Assembly (NCBI RefSeq): GCF_900102695.1
Contig: NZ_FMVW01000001.1
Span: 682,001-746,000 of the forward strand
Direction of reading: 5' to 3'
DNA length: 64,000 nucleotides
Source of the DNA: Afifella marina DSM 2698
GTDB taxonomy: Bacteria; Pseudomonadota; Alphaproteobacteria; Rhizobiales; Afifellaceae
Below are positions 1-7,927 of the stretch, one piece after another. Below the pieces are notes generated by a model. That model made no database searches. It was not told the origin of the DNA and saw nothing but the letters and a program-made list of their open reading frames with translations. The number at the start of each line of letters is the position of its first letter. The first letter of the stretch is position 1. The translations under genes were made by a program, and so were the position numbers.

Positions 1-2013
1 ACTTATCTTTCGGAGAATTTCGAGCGGATCACCTCGCTTCCCGCGGGAGAGTTCGTGGGAATGTCTCGCTATGAGGTGATTCCGGCCGGCATGAGCGACG
101 CGATGGCGCGCCGGCATCGCCACGAGCTTGAAAAGCGGCTGCCCTTCGTCGGCCTGCGCTACGAATTCAACGATAAGCGCGGTACGCGCTGCTTCGAGAC
201 GAGCGGCACCCCCACCTTCGACCGGCGGGGCCGCTTTCGCGGCTATCAGGGCATTGCCCGCGACGTCACCGAAGAGGTGCGCGATCAGGAGCGGCTGGAG
301 GAGCTCGGCCGCGAGCAGCGCATCTTGAACGTTCTTTTCAATCATGTGGAACGCATGGCCAATATCGGGGCGTGGCGCTACGACCCCGAAAAAGACGTGC
401 TGACATGGTCGGAACAGCTCTATCGCCTCTATGACATTCCCGTCGGCGCCAAGGTGACGCTGAAGGAAGGGCTCAGCGTCTTTCCGCCCGACGTGGCGAA
501 GGTGCTGCACGCGGCGATCGACGAGGCGATGGCCGGTGAGCGCGCCTTCGACCTGACATTGCCGTTCTTGTCGACGCGCGGCGAGGAGCGCTATGTGCGC
601 GTGCTCGGCGAATGCGAAAGGCGCAACGGCAAACCCGTCAGCGTTTTTGGCACGATCCAGGACGTGACGAGCGAAAAACGCCGCGAAGAGGAGCGGCAAC
701 GCCTGGCGGTGAGCGATCCCCTGACCGGGCTCGGCAACCGCAACGCCTTCCGCATGGAGCTGACGGAGACCTTGAAGAAGGTCGGCGCGCGCAAGCGCGA
801 GGCGGCGTTGTGCATCTTCGATCTCGACGCCTTCAAGGACATCAACGATTTCTTCGGACACGACATCGGCGACAAGGTGTTGCGCGAAGTCGCCGACTGG
901 CTGCGCGAAACGGCCGAGCCCGGCGATCTGACGGCGCGCTCCGGCGGCGACGAATTTGCGCTTTTGACGAGCGCGGCAACGGCCGCCGAAGCCGAAGAGG
1001 CCATCCGCCGCCGTCTGCAGCCTCTCGTGCGCCGCAGCGATTTCGGCCATTCCATCACCTATAGCTTGAGCGCCGGCATCGCCGTCTTTCCCGATGACGG
1101 GACGACGGCCGAAGACCTTCTGCGCCATGCGGACCTCGCCCTTTACGAGGCGAAGCGCGGCAGACGCAGCACGATCGAGCGCTATGAGCCGCAATTGCTG
1201 CGCCAGGCGCAGAACCGTTTCCGCCTTCTCGCCGATTTCCGTGAAGGGCTCGCTCTCGGCGAGATCGAGGCGTTCTATCAGCCGCTCGTTGAATTTTCGT
1301 CGAACCAATTGTCGGGCTTCGAGGCGCTGATGCGCTGGCGCCACCCGGAGAAGGGGGTCGTGCCGGCCGGTGAATTGATGCCGGTCTTCAAAGACAAGGT
1401 GCTGTCGGTCGAGCTCGGCGAATACATGCTGAGGAAAATCGTCGGCGACCTGAAAGCATGGCGCAAGGCCGGCATCGATTTCGGCCGGATCGGCTACAAC
1501 GTCACCGCCGCCGATCTGCAGCAGGAGGATTTCGCCCCGAAACTGCTCAGCGCGCTCGCCGAAGCGGAGCTCTCACCCAGCGACATCGTTCTTGAAGTGA
1601 CGGAGACGAGCGTCATCGACGAGGACAACCAGGCGATCCGCGCGCATCTTCAAGCGCTGCGGGCGGCGGGCATCGGCGTGGCGCTCGATGATTTCGGCAC
1701 CGGCTTTTCGTCCCTGACGCATTTGAAGAGCCTGCCGGTCGGCGTGCTCAAGATCGATCGCAGTTTCGTGAAGGATCTGACGTTTTCGCCCGGCGACCGT
1801 GCCATCGTGCGCGCGCTCATCGGCCTCGGCAGCGAGCTCGGCTATCACATCGTGGCGGAAGGCGTGGAGACGGCGGCGGAAGCCGCCTTCCTGCACCGCG
1901 CCGGCTGCCGCTATGGCCAGGGCTATTATTTCGGCCGACCTATGCCGGCCGACGACGTGCCGGAATTCATCGCCGAATGGGACGCCGCGGAAGAGGCGGT
2001 GCGGCGGGCGTGA
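1..2013 (+). CDS. PAS-PAS-GGDEF-EAL cyclic-di-GMP signalling protein (5' truncated by window edge)
   Basis: The frame is open back to base 1 and the first codons read as the end of a PAS core (YLSENFERITSLPAGEFVG), so the true start lies outside the window. In order it shows a PAS/PAC remnant (bases 1-290), a second PAS (about 340-690), a GGDEF domain with an intact GGDEF signature at 943-957, and an EAL domain with the EAL signature at 1321-1329, then EVTET, DDFGTG and VAEGVET motifs. The family makes c-di-GMP with GGDEF and hydrolyses it with EAL; both halves keep their key residues, so it may be bifunctional or a phosphodiesterase tuned by GGDEF. No membrane segment is visible in this part. 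The input sensed by the PAS domains is unknown. Confidence 0.93.
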   Translation, partial: TYLSENFERITSLPAGEFVGMSRYEVIPAGMSDAMARRHRHELEKRLPFVGLRYEFNDKRGTRCFETSGTPTFDRRGRFRGYQGIARDVTEEVRDQERLEELGREQRILNVLFNHVERMANIGAWRYDPEKDVLTWSEQLYRLYDIPVGAKVTLKEGLSVFPPDVAKVLHAAIDEAMAGERAFDLTLPFLSTRGEERYVRVLGECERRNGKPVSVFGTIQDVTSEKRREEERQRLAVSDPLTGLGNRNAFRMELTETLKKVGARKREAALCIFDLDAFKDINDFFGHDIGDKVLREVADWLRETAEPGDLTARSGGDEFALLTSAATAAEAEEAIRRRLQPLVRRSDFGHSITYSLSAGIAVFPDDGTTAEDLLRHADLALYEAKRGRRSTIERYEPQLLRQAQNRFRLLADFREGLALGEIEAFYQPLVEFSSNQLSGFEALMRWRHPEKGVVPAGELMPVFKDKVLSVELGEYMLRKIVGDLKAWRKAGIDFGRIGYNVTAADLQQEDFAPKLLSALAEAELSPSDIVLEVTETSVIDEDNQAIRAHLQALRAAGIGVALDDFGTGFSSLTHLKSLPVGVLKIDRSFVKDLTFSPGDRAIVRALIGLGSELGYHIVAEGVETAAEAAFLHRAGCRYGQGYYFGRPMPADDVPEFIAEWDAAEEAVRRA

Positions 2014-2186
2014 GGGGCTCCAGGGCACGAGCCTCAACCGTCAAAATAGCTACTGCTCGAAAACAGGAAAAACCCCAATTATATAATTGACTTACCAAGG
2101 ACTGTTTTCTTGTGCTTCGCGAACATAGCGGGCCAGTGGAAGAAACCGAAGAATTGATAATATGCCTGAGATGATCAAGGAAGGAG

Positions 2187-2771
2187 TCAAGATCTACTTG
2201 AGGCGGCACGACTCGAGAGATTATTCGGTCGGAAGCCTCGTAAAGCAGATATTTCGTCTGGCGACCAGCCTGGATAATAGTCTTCTGCCAGATCGTCGGG
2301 CATGAGCATTCTGGCGTCCCCGTGAGTTTCCGCAAGCCTTGTAACTATCGATCTCAAATGGCTGACATCATATTCCCGCACATAATCTTTACCGTTATAG
2401 CGCCCCCACACAGTTAAGCGGATGGGGCCGGGCTGTGCGGGGAAGGTCTGAGCGATCTCACCATGAGCTAACAAATTTCGATCAATTGAGAGGTCCGCGA
2501 GTTCGTCAAGGATTCTGGATATCGCGGCCTTGATGCGGGGGAATTCGAGAAAGGCCTCTTCGGCAAGGCCTGCAAGCAATTTGCGTTTCTGCTTTGGCCG
2601 TAGCCTCCGCCAGTTCTCTTCTTGCGCAGTGTTCGTAACGTTGTAGGCGGCTTCAATAAGATTGTGGAAGCCTTGATCCAAAAAAGACCATTGAACAATG
2701 ACATTACCGACTTCTGTCGCGTATGATCGATCAATCGGCATGAAAAACATCGACTTTTGGAGTTGTGGCAT
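2187..2771 (-). CDS. HEPN-like hypothetical protein with RX4H motif
   Basis: I do not recognise a named family. The protein is about 194 residues, mostly helical in character, with the motif RNLLAH (R98, H103 counting from the ATG at 2771). This fits the RX4-6H signature of HEPN ribonuclease domains, flanked by helices carrying DELADLSID before it and GEIAQ after it. The C-terminal part (WSPDEISALRGF) resembles other phage- or defence-associated HEPN orphans only loosely. Two upstream codons (TTG at 2792, GTG at 2780) are also possible starts; none has a clear ribosome site. The gene is visibly less GC-rich than its neighbours and stands alone between a signalling gene and the GTA cluster, which suggests acquired cargo. 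No nucleotidyltransferase antitoxin partner is adjacent. Confidence 0.65.
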   Translation of the reverse strand: MPQLQKSMFFMPIDRSYATEVGNVIVQWSFLDQGFHNLIEAAYNVTNTAQEENWRRLRPKQKRKLLAGLAEEAFLEFPRIKAAISRILDELADLSIDRNLLAHGEIAQTFPAQPGPIRLTVWGRYNGKDYVREYDVSHLRSIVTRLAETHGDARMLMPDDLAEDYYPGWSPDEISALRGFRPNNLSSRAASSRS

Positions 2772-2942
2772 GTCAGACACCGTTAAATACAAAGAGCAGG
2801 AGAACGGCGGCGAGGTTTGCGTCGCTTGTTGACAACCTACCCGAACCTAATCTCGGGAAGGAAAGGGAGCCTTTGAGTGACCGGCAGGGTCGCCCCGAAT
2901 AACAAAGGATATCTCTTGGTTGGTGATCTTATCGTTGCTCTA

Positions 2943-2996
2943 TGGTTGCAACCAGATGGAGTTTATCGCCTCGATGGGGTGATCACCAATTGGTGA
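2943..2996. promoter_or_regulatory. Cluster of three perfect palindromes, candidate operator
   Basis: Three perfect palindromes lie within 54 bases: TGGTTGCAACCA at 2943-2954, GGTGATCACC at 2978-2987 and TCACCAATTGGTGA at 2983-2996. A further half-site TTGGTGA lies at 2920-2926. Such dyads typically bind dimeric repressors or activators. They lie about 100 bases upstream of the best promoter candidate for the GTA cluster, so control of that cluster or of the divergent HEPN-like gene is possible. The binding protein is unknown. Confidence 0.5.
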
Positions 2997-3090
2997 CAAT
3001 CCCACTTTCGGGGTTGATGAAAGCAAGTTTGTCTGTCGCATCTACGCCAGATGGGCTTTGCTATGTCAGGCCCGATCTAGGAAAAAATTC

Positions 3091-3119
3091 CTTGACGACC
3101 GTACGGTGCTTTGCTAGGG
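3091..3119 (+). promoter_or_regulatory. Candidate sigma-70 type promoter for the GTA cluster
   Basis: CTTGAC at 3091-3096 matches the rhizobial -35 consensus exactly. Seventeen bases later CTAGGG (3114-3119) matches only half of the usual CTATAT -10. No better promoter was seen between 2772 and the first GTA gene, but the -10 is weak, so an activator may be needed. Confidence 0.35.
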
Positions 3120-3350
3120 TTCAGGCACGGTCGGAGATGTGCGGCTGACGCACGGTCTGGAGCCGATCGTTTTCCGAGATTTTTGGGGTTTGAGCGGCGC
3201 CTTTGCGGTGGGCCGGAGCGTCTTTGCGGCTTCGCGTCTGGTCTACGGGCGGGCGGCGAGGGGCGGGGTTGTCCGTGTGCTCCGGCGTTGCGGGCGCGGG
3301 GAGAGCCCGGTCGCGGTTTTCGAGATATCACACTCAGATGCGGAGGGGTT

Positions 3351-3962
3351 TTGGCCGAGGAAGCTGACTGGGCCGCGATCCGGGCCGCCTATGAGGACGG
3401 CGCGGAGCCGCTGTCCGCCATCCGCCGGCGCTTTCATGTGAGTGCCGGCGCGATCGCCGAGCGCCGTCGCCGCGAGGGCTGGACGCCGCGCTCCAGCGAT
3501 CTGGGCGCGATCAGCCGCCAGAGGGCGGCGGCACGGCAAGACCGCGCAAAGGCCGAGAACGAGGCCGGGTCCGCCGAAAGGTCGGCGAAGATTGCGGCCG
3601 GTGGGCGGGGCGGTGCTGCCGCCTCTGGGGCGCGAGTGGTTGGGACGCGCGGGAACGGGCGCAAGTCGGCCTCAGGGTCGCGCTCCAAAACGCCGGAGCG
3701 GCCGCCAGGACGGGTCGAACGGCTTCTGCGGCTCGTCGATGCCGAGCTCGGGCGGCTGGAAGCGCGGTTCTCCAGGGAGGGCGAGGTGGCAGAAAAGGAT
3801 GTGCGGCTTCTGTCGGAGGCTGCGCGCATGCTCGACCGCGCCGAGGCGCTGGCGCGCAAGGGCGGCGAGAAAGCGCCGAGCGAGACGGATGATCAGGACT
3901 GGCTGCGCGCCGAGCTGTCGCGGCGGATCGTGTCGTTGAAGAAGCGGGCCGAGCGGGGCTGA
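3351..3962 (+). CDS. GTA g1-like small terminase / DNA packaging protein
   Basis: This is the first gene of the GTA cluster, 64 bases before the large terminase. The N-terminus (ADWAAIRAAYEDGAEPLSA, then RRFHVSAGAIAERRRREGW) is a helix-turn-helix of the kind found in small terminase subunits, which recognise or load DNA for packaging. A low-complexity Arg/Gly/Ala/Ser stretch occupies about residues 65-125. A C-terminal helical segment (VERLLRLVDAELGRLEARFS) may mediate oligomerisation. I chose the TTG at 3351 because GGAGGGG lies just before it and conservation-like character starts there; the frame is open upstream to 3111 but that part looks like junk. The length of 203 residues exceeds that of Rhodobacter g1. 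The function is inferred from position and the HTH. Confidence 0.7.
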   Translation: MAEEADWAAIRAAYEDGAEPLSAIRRRFHVSAGAIAERRRREGWTPRSSDLGAISRQRAAARQDRAKAENEAGSAERSAKIAAGGRGGAAASGARVVGTRGNGRKSASGSRSKTPERPPGRVERLLRLVDAELGRLEARFSREGEVAEKDVRLLSEAARMLDRAEALARKGGEKAPSETDDQDWLRAELSRRIVSLKKRAERG

Positions 3963-4026
3963 CGCGGCGCGGACCGGTTCGCGGCCACTACAACAAAAAG
4001 GTGGCCTGGCCGCCGGGGAGGCGGCG

Positions 4027-5361
4027 ATGCGCCAAAAATGCCCGCCGGGCCTGCGCGCCGAATGGCATGCGCTCGTCGGCGCCGAGGATCTCGACGCGGC
4101 GATGTCGGAGAGGAGTTCAGACGAGCTCGCCCGGCTTCTCGACTGGCGGCTTTGGGCCCGGCCCGATCAGCTTCCGCCCGAGGGCGACTGGACGGTCTGG
4201 CTCTATCTCGGGGGCCGCGGCGCCGGCAAGACGCGCGCCGGGGCGGAATGGGTCAAAGGGCTGGCGCTCGGTCAGCGCCCGTTTGCGCGCGAGCCGCTGG
4301 AGCGCATCGCGCTCGTCGGCGAGACGCTCGCCGATGTGCGCGATGTGATGGTGGAGGGGCCGTCGGGGCTTTTAGGCCTTCACCGGCCGAGCGAGCGGCC
4401 GAGCTTTTCGGCGACGCGGCGCAGGCTCTTATGGCCGAACGGGGCGCAGGCGCTGATGTTCTCCTCGCAGGACCCGGAAAGCCTGCGCGGGCCGCAGTTT
4501 CACGCCGCCTGGTGCGACGAACTCGCCAAATGGACCTATGCCGAGGCGACCTTCGACATGCTGCAATTCGGGCTCCGGCTCGGGATCAATCCGCGCCAGC
4601 TCGTGACGACGACGCCGCGCAACGTGCCGCTCGTCAAACGGCTTCTGGCAGCGCCGCGCACGGCCGTGACCAAGGCGACGACGGCGATGAACGCCGACAA
4701 TCTGGCGCCGGGTTTTCTGGAGGCCGTCGTCGGGCGCTATCGCGGCACCAGGCTCGGCCGCCAGGAGCTCGATGCGGAATTGATTTCCGACCGGCCGGAT
4801 GCGCTCTTCAAGCGCGCCGATATCGAGGCGGAGCGGGTCGGTGCGGCGCCGGAACTGATCCGCGTGGTCGTCGCCGTCGATCCGCCGGCCTCTTCGGGAC
4901 GCGAGGCCGATTCCTGCGGGATCGTGGCGGCCGGCCGCGGGGCGGACGGGTTCGGCTATGTGCTCGCCGACAAGACGGCGCAGGGGCTCTCGCCCGCCGG
5001 CTGGGCGGGGCGGGCCGTCGATCTCTTTCACGCGCTCTCCGCCGACCGGCTGGTGGCGGAGGCGAACCAGGGCGGCGACATGGTGGCCGCCGTCATCCGC
5101 CAGGCCGATCCGAGTGTCGCCGTGCGCCTCGTCCATGCAAGCCGCGGCAAGGTGGTGCGGGCGGAGCCGGTCGCCGCCCTCTACGAACAGGGGCGCATCC
5201 GCCATGTCGGCGCGCTGCCGGAGCTCGAAGACGAAATGGCCGATTTCGGCCTCGGTGGGCTGTCCTCGGGGCGCTCGCCGGACCGGGTCGATGCGCTCGT
5301 GTGGGCGCTCACGGAGCTGATGCTGACGGGTGGCGGCGAGGCGCGCGTGCGGCGGATTTGA
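4027..5361 (+). CDS. GTA g2, large terminase subunit
   Basis: This is the DNA-packaging motor ATPase and nuclease of the gene transfer agent, acting at the portal during head filling. It is 444 residues long. The Walker A loop GGRGAGKT is at residues 62-69 and the Walker B AWCDE ends at D164/E165. The C-terminal RNase H-like nuclease region carries acidic residues in VAVDPPASS, AEANQGGD and DRVDALVW. A good ribosome site (GGGGAGG) precedes the ATG. In most GTA clusters the portal gene follows at once; here about 2.5 kb of repeats and two unrelated genes intervene. The frame is intact, with no sign of decay. Confidence 0.95.
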   Translation: MRQKCPPGLRAEWHALVGAEDLDAAMSERSSDELARLLDWRLWARPDQLPPEGDWTVWLYLGGRGAGKTRAGAEWVKGLALGQRPFAREPLERIALVGETLADVRDVMVEGPSGLLGLHRPSERPSFSATRRRLLWPNGAQALMFSSQDPESLRGPQFHAAWCDELAKWTYAEATFDMLQFGLRLGINPRQLVTTTPRNVPLVKRLLAAPRTAVTKATTAMNADNLAPGFLEAVVGRYRGTRLGRQELDAELISDRPDALFKRADIEAERVGAAPELIRVVVAVDPPASSGREADSCGIVAAGRGADGFGYVLADKTAQGLSPAGWAGRAVDLFHALSADRLVAEANQGGDMVAAVIRQADPSVAVRLVHASRGKVVRAEPVAALYEQGRIRHVGALPELEDEMADFGLGGLSSGRSPDRVDALVWALTELMLTGGGEARVRRI

Positions 5362-5447
5362 GGGGGCGCGGAGGTTTCCCTTCCTCGTGGCGTGGAGGGT
5401 GAGGCGCCGGAGGAAAAAACGACGTCTCGCGCCTGACGGGTCTTCGG

Positions 5448-6295
5448 CGACCCCCACCCGCCGCGCCTGGCGGCGCGTCGACCTCCCCACAAGGGGGAGG
5501 TGGGAGCGTGTGGCGCGGGCGTGCCGGGAAACGAGCGCCGATGAATGTTGAACGGTGCCAAGCCTGCGAAGGTGGCGAAGACAGATTGAGGGCGGGCGCG
5601 GACTTTCCCCTCCCCCTTGTGGGGAGGGGTCAGGGGTGGGGGTCGACCAGGGAAACCGGCGTCGACCAAGGAAACCGGCGTTGCCGTGATTGGATCGACG
5701 TCCGCGACCCCCACCCGCCGCGCCTGACGGAGCGTCGACCTCCCCACAAGGGGGAGGTGGGAGCGTGCGGCACGGCCTTGCTGGAGAAATGGGCGCCGGG
5801 GAGGGCGGAGCGGCGCCCGGACCGCGAGGGCGGCGGGAATGGATCTGCGTTCCTGGATTTGAGAGCGGGCACAGATTTCAGAGTGGGCACGGCCGTTCCC
5901 CTCCCCCTTGTGGGGAGGGGTTAGGGGTGGGGGTCGACCGAGGAAACCGGCGTCGACCAAGGAAACCGGCATTGCCGTGATTGGATCCACGTCCGCGACC
6001 CCCACCCGCCGCGCCTGGCGGCGCGTCGACCTCCCCACAAGGGGGAGGCGGGAGTGCGCGGCGCGGGCGTGCCGGGAAACGAGCGCCGGTGAATGTTGAA
6101 CGGTGCCGGGCCTGCGAAGGTGGCGAAGACGGATTTGAGGGCGGGCACGGACTTTTCCCCTCCCCCTTGTGGGGAGGGGTTAGGGGTGGGGGTCTGGGAA
6201 GACGACCGGCGTTGCGATCTGACGGATCCTCAGCGACCCCCACCCGCCGCTCCTGGCGGAGCGTCGACCTCCCCACAAGGGAGGTGGGGAGCGTG
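5448..6295. repeat. Mosaic of alternating palindromic intergenic repeat elements
   Basis: Seven units alternate. Type A runs from cgacccccacccgcc to cacaagggggagg and lies at 5448-5510, 5705-5768, 5996-6056 and 6234-6295. Type B (cccctcccccttgtgggg...gtgggggtc) lies at 5604-5646, 5896-5938 and 6153-6194. A and B are roughly reverse complements and each folds as a hairpin around CTTGTGGGG or ACAAGGGGG. The spacers are also duplicated: 5448-5646 recurs at 5996-6194, and 5604-5768 recurs at 5896-6056. A 19-bp tandem (tcgaccaaggaaaccggcg) lies inside two spacers. This is the style of rhizobial intergenic mosaic elements. The whole g2-to-HxlR gap (5362-6356) holds nothing else, and reading frames across it are artefacts of the repeats. 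Confidence 0.9.
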
Positions 6296-6356
6296 CCGCG
6301 CGGGCGTGCCGACAGACGGGTTTCCGAAGAACGCGATTCCGATGGGGCGGAGGTTG

Positions 6357-6767
6357 TTACGCCGCCTCGGCCATTTTCTGGCGCGCTTCCACCACGGAGG
6401 CGAAGTTGGTTTCGGCCCAGTCGATGAGGGTCAGAAGGGGGGCGGCGAGGCTTTTGCCGAGGGGGGTGAGCGAATAGGTGACCTGCGGCGGGACGGTCGG
6501 CTGCACGTCGCGGTCGATGAAGCCGTCGGATTGCAGCCGGCGCAATGTCTGCGTCAGCATGCGCTTGGAGATGTCGGGCACGGCGCGGGCGAGCGCGCTG
6601 AAGCGTTTTGGCCCGCCCGCGAGGGCTGAGAGAATGAGGATCGACCAGCGGTCGCCGATATGGTCGAGGAGGTTGCGCACCGGGCAGCGCGTCGCGTCGA
6701 AATCGAATTGCATCCAGCTTTCGAATTTTTCACCGAGCGCGCGGTGCGGTTCCAGCTGTTGTGCCAT
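6357..6767 (-). CDS. HxlR family winged-helix transcriptional regulator
   Basis: This is a 136-residue regulator of the HxlR type, a MarR-like dimeric winged helix. The conserved cysteine region ([20 protein letters not shown]) is followed by the HTH ([20 protein letters not shown]) and the wing ending in [10 protein letters not shown]. The ATG at 6767 is preferred because GGAGG sits five bases before it; an ATG at 6779 overlaps that site. It is transcribed away from the oxidoreductase gene at 6883 across a short shared promoter region. HxlR regulators often repress a divergent NmrA/QorB-type gene and respond to electrophiles or quinones through the cysteine. The pair sits inside the GTA cluster between g2 and g3 and has no evident GTA role. 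Confidence 0.92.
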   Translation of the reverse strand: MAQQLEPHRALGEKFESWMQFDFDATRCPVRNLLDHIGDRWSILILSALAGGPKRFSALARAVPDISKRMLTQTLRRLQSDGFIDRDVQPTVPPQVTYSLTPLGKSLAAPLLTLIDWAETNFASVVEARQKMAEAA

Positions 6768-6837
6768 CTCGACCTCCATAAGGGGCTTGTCGGTAACCTG
6801 GTGACGGGAAAGTGCCGTCTTCTCTCGTCGATATAAG

Positions 6838-6852
6838 GTCTCTAAATGAGAC
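6838..6852. promoter_or_regulatory. Inverted repeat in the HxlR/oxidoreductase divergent promoter
   Basis: GTCTC-TAAAT-GAGAC is a perfect 5-bp dyad centred about 38 bases before the oxidoreductase start, with a further GAGAC at 6866-6870. Position and shape suit the operator of the adjacent HxlR regulator. This is inference from position only. Confidence 0.45.
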
Positions 6853-6882
6853 TATGTCAACGATTGAGACCGGAGAATTTTG

Positions 6883-7752
6883 ATGAGCACCAACCCACGT
6901 TACGCCGTCACCGGCGCGAGCGGCCAGCTCGGGCGCCTCGTCATTGCAGCCCTCGTCCGCCGCGTCGGCGCCGAGGCAGTTGTCGCGATCGTTCGCGATC
7001 CGGCGGGCTCCGCCGAGCTTTTTCCTGAGGGTGTCACCATTCGCGAGGGCGATTACGAGCGCCCGGAAACGCTCGATGCCGCCTTTAACGGAGTGGAGCG
7101 GCTGTTGCTGATTTCATCGAACGCCGTCGGGCGCCGCGCGGGCCAGCACCGCAATGTCGTGGAGGCTGCGAAGCGCGCCGGCGTGTCGCGCATCGCCTAT
7201 ACGAGCATCCTGCACGCCGACCGGTCCACGCTCGGACTGGCGGAGGAGCACCGCGACACCGAAGCGGCTCTGGCCGCAAGCGGCCTCGCCGTCACGCTCC
7301 TTCGCAACGGCTGGTACACGGAGAATTACGCCGCCTCGATCCTGCCGGCGCTGGAGCATGGCGCCTTGATGGGAAGCGCCGATGGCGGGCGCATTTCAAG
7401 TGCCGCACGCGCCGATTATGCGGAAGCTGCGGCCGCCGCGCTGGTCGACGATACCGAGCCCAGCCGCGTCCACGAGCTGGCCGGCGACGAGGCCTATACA
7501 CTGACGGAGTTCGCTGCCGAGATCTCGCGCCAGTCGGGCAAGGCTGTCGCCTATGCCGACATGCCGGAAGCGGAGTATCGCGAGGCGCTCAAAGGCGCCG
7601 GCCTGCCGGACGCGATTGCCGCGATGCTCGCCGATTCCGATGCCGGCGCCGCCAGGGGCGATCTCTTCGACGACACACACGAACTGTCCCGGCTGATCGG
7701 CCGGCCGACGACGCCTTTCGCGGCAACGATCGAGGCGGCTCTGAAGGGCTGA
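6883..7752 (+). CDS. NmrA/QorB-like NAD(P)-binding oxidoreductase
   Basis: This is an atypical short-chain dehydrogenase of the NmrA/QorB family, which reduces quinones with NADPH or acts as a redox sensor. The N-terminal Rossmann motif is TGASGQLG (about residues 9-16); the characteristic ISSNAVGRRAGQHRNVVEAA stretch and LLRNGWYTENY follow. The length of 289 residues is usual. The ATG at 6883 is preferred to a TTG three bases upstream because CGGAG is spaced seven bases from it. It is divergent from the HxlR gene, the common arrangement for a quinone- or electrophile-responsive pair. It is a guest inside the GTA cluster. Confidence 0.9.
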   Translation: MSTNPRYAVTGASGQLGRLVIAALVRRVGAEAVVAIVRDPAGSAELFPEGVTIREGDYERPETLDAAFNGVERLLLISSNAVGRRAGQHRNVVEAAKRAGVSRIAYTSILHADRSTLGLAEEHRDTEAALAASGLAVTLLRNGWYTENYAASILPALEHGALMGSADGGRISSAARADYAEAAAAALVDDTEPSRVHELAGDEAYTLTEFAAEISRQSGKAVAYADMPEAEYREALKGAGLPDAIAAMLADSDAGAARGDLFDDTHELSRLIGRPTTPFAATIEAALKG

Positions 7753-7823
7753 TCCGGCGGGTCTCCCCTGATCGGGCAAACCCTCCCGCACGTGGCCCTA
7801 ACCCGGCCGGGTTCGCCGGCCAC

Positions 7824-7844
7824 CCTCTCCCCGTCGGGGAGAGG
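7824..7844. repeat. Perfect hairpin of a palindromic intergenic repeat
   Basis: CCTCTCCCC-GTC-GGGGAGAGG forms a perfect 9-bp stem. The surrounding 7795-7860 (ccctaacccggccgg...gacgggtgcggg) has the look of a dispersed rhizobial palindromic repeat of a different type from that at 5448-6295. It separates the oxidoreductase gene from the portal gene and could also terminate transcription, though no T-run follows. Confidence 0.6.
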
Positions 7845-7927
7845 ACGGGTGCGGGCCGCATCCGGGGCAGGGCGGCGCCGGGAGTGGCCGCGCGTCTCGA
7901 AATGCCGCCTGACCAAGGGAGAGACGC

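Larger units (their letters stand above)
2772..3350. other. Non-coding stretch upstream of the GTA cluster
   Basis: There is no convincing gene in these 579 bases. They are less GC-rich up to about 3100 and hold three overlapping or adjacent palindromes (2943-2996) and a CTTGAC-type promoter candidate (3091-3119). From 3121 the sequence becomes very GC-rich and leads, as a possible 230-nt untranslated leader, to the first GTA gene. Confidence 0.6.

Noticed and set aside
2942-3148. 68-codon frame upstream of the GTA cluster
   Set aside because: No ribosome site, no family character, and it overlaps the palindromes and promoter candidate.
4429-5490. Long minus-strand open frame of 353 codons opposite the terminase gene
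   Set aside because: It mirrors the codon bias of the terminase gene, has low-complexity Arg/His-rich sequence and matches no family. The same applies to large antisense frames at 8273-10648, 21343-23034, 23092-24714, 31667-33364, 38299-39915, 41983-45201 and 61456-63681.
5448-6295. Possible CRISPR array
   Set aside because: The repeats are palindromic mosaic units in two orientations with duplicated spacers, and there are no unique regular spacers or cas genes.
5181-6629. Overlapping small open frames on both strands in the g2-HxlR gap
   Set aside because: They are translations of the palindromic repeat units (Pro/Arg/Gly-rich) and carry no gene-like start signals.
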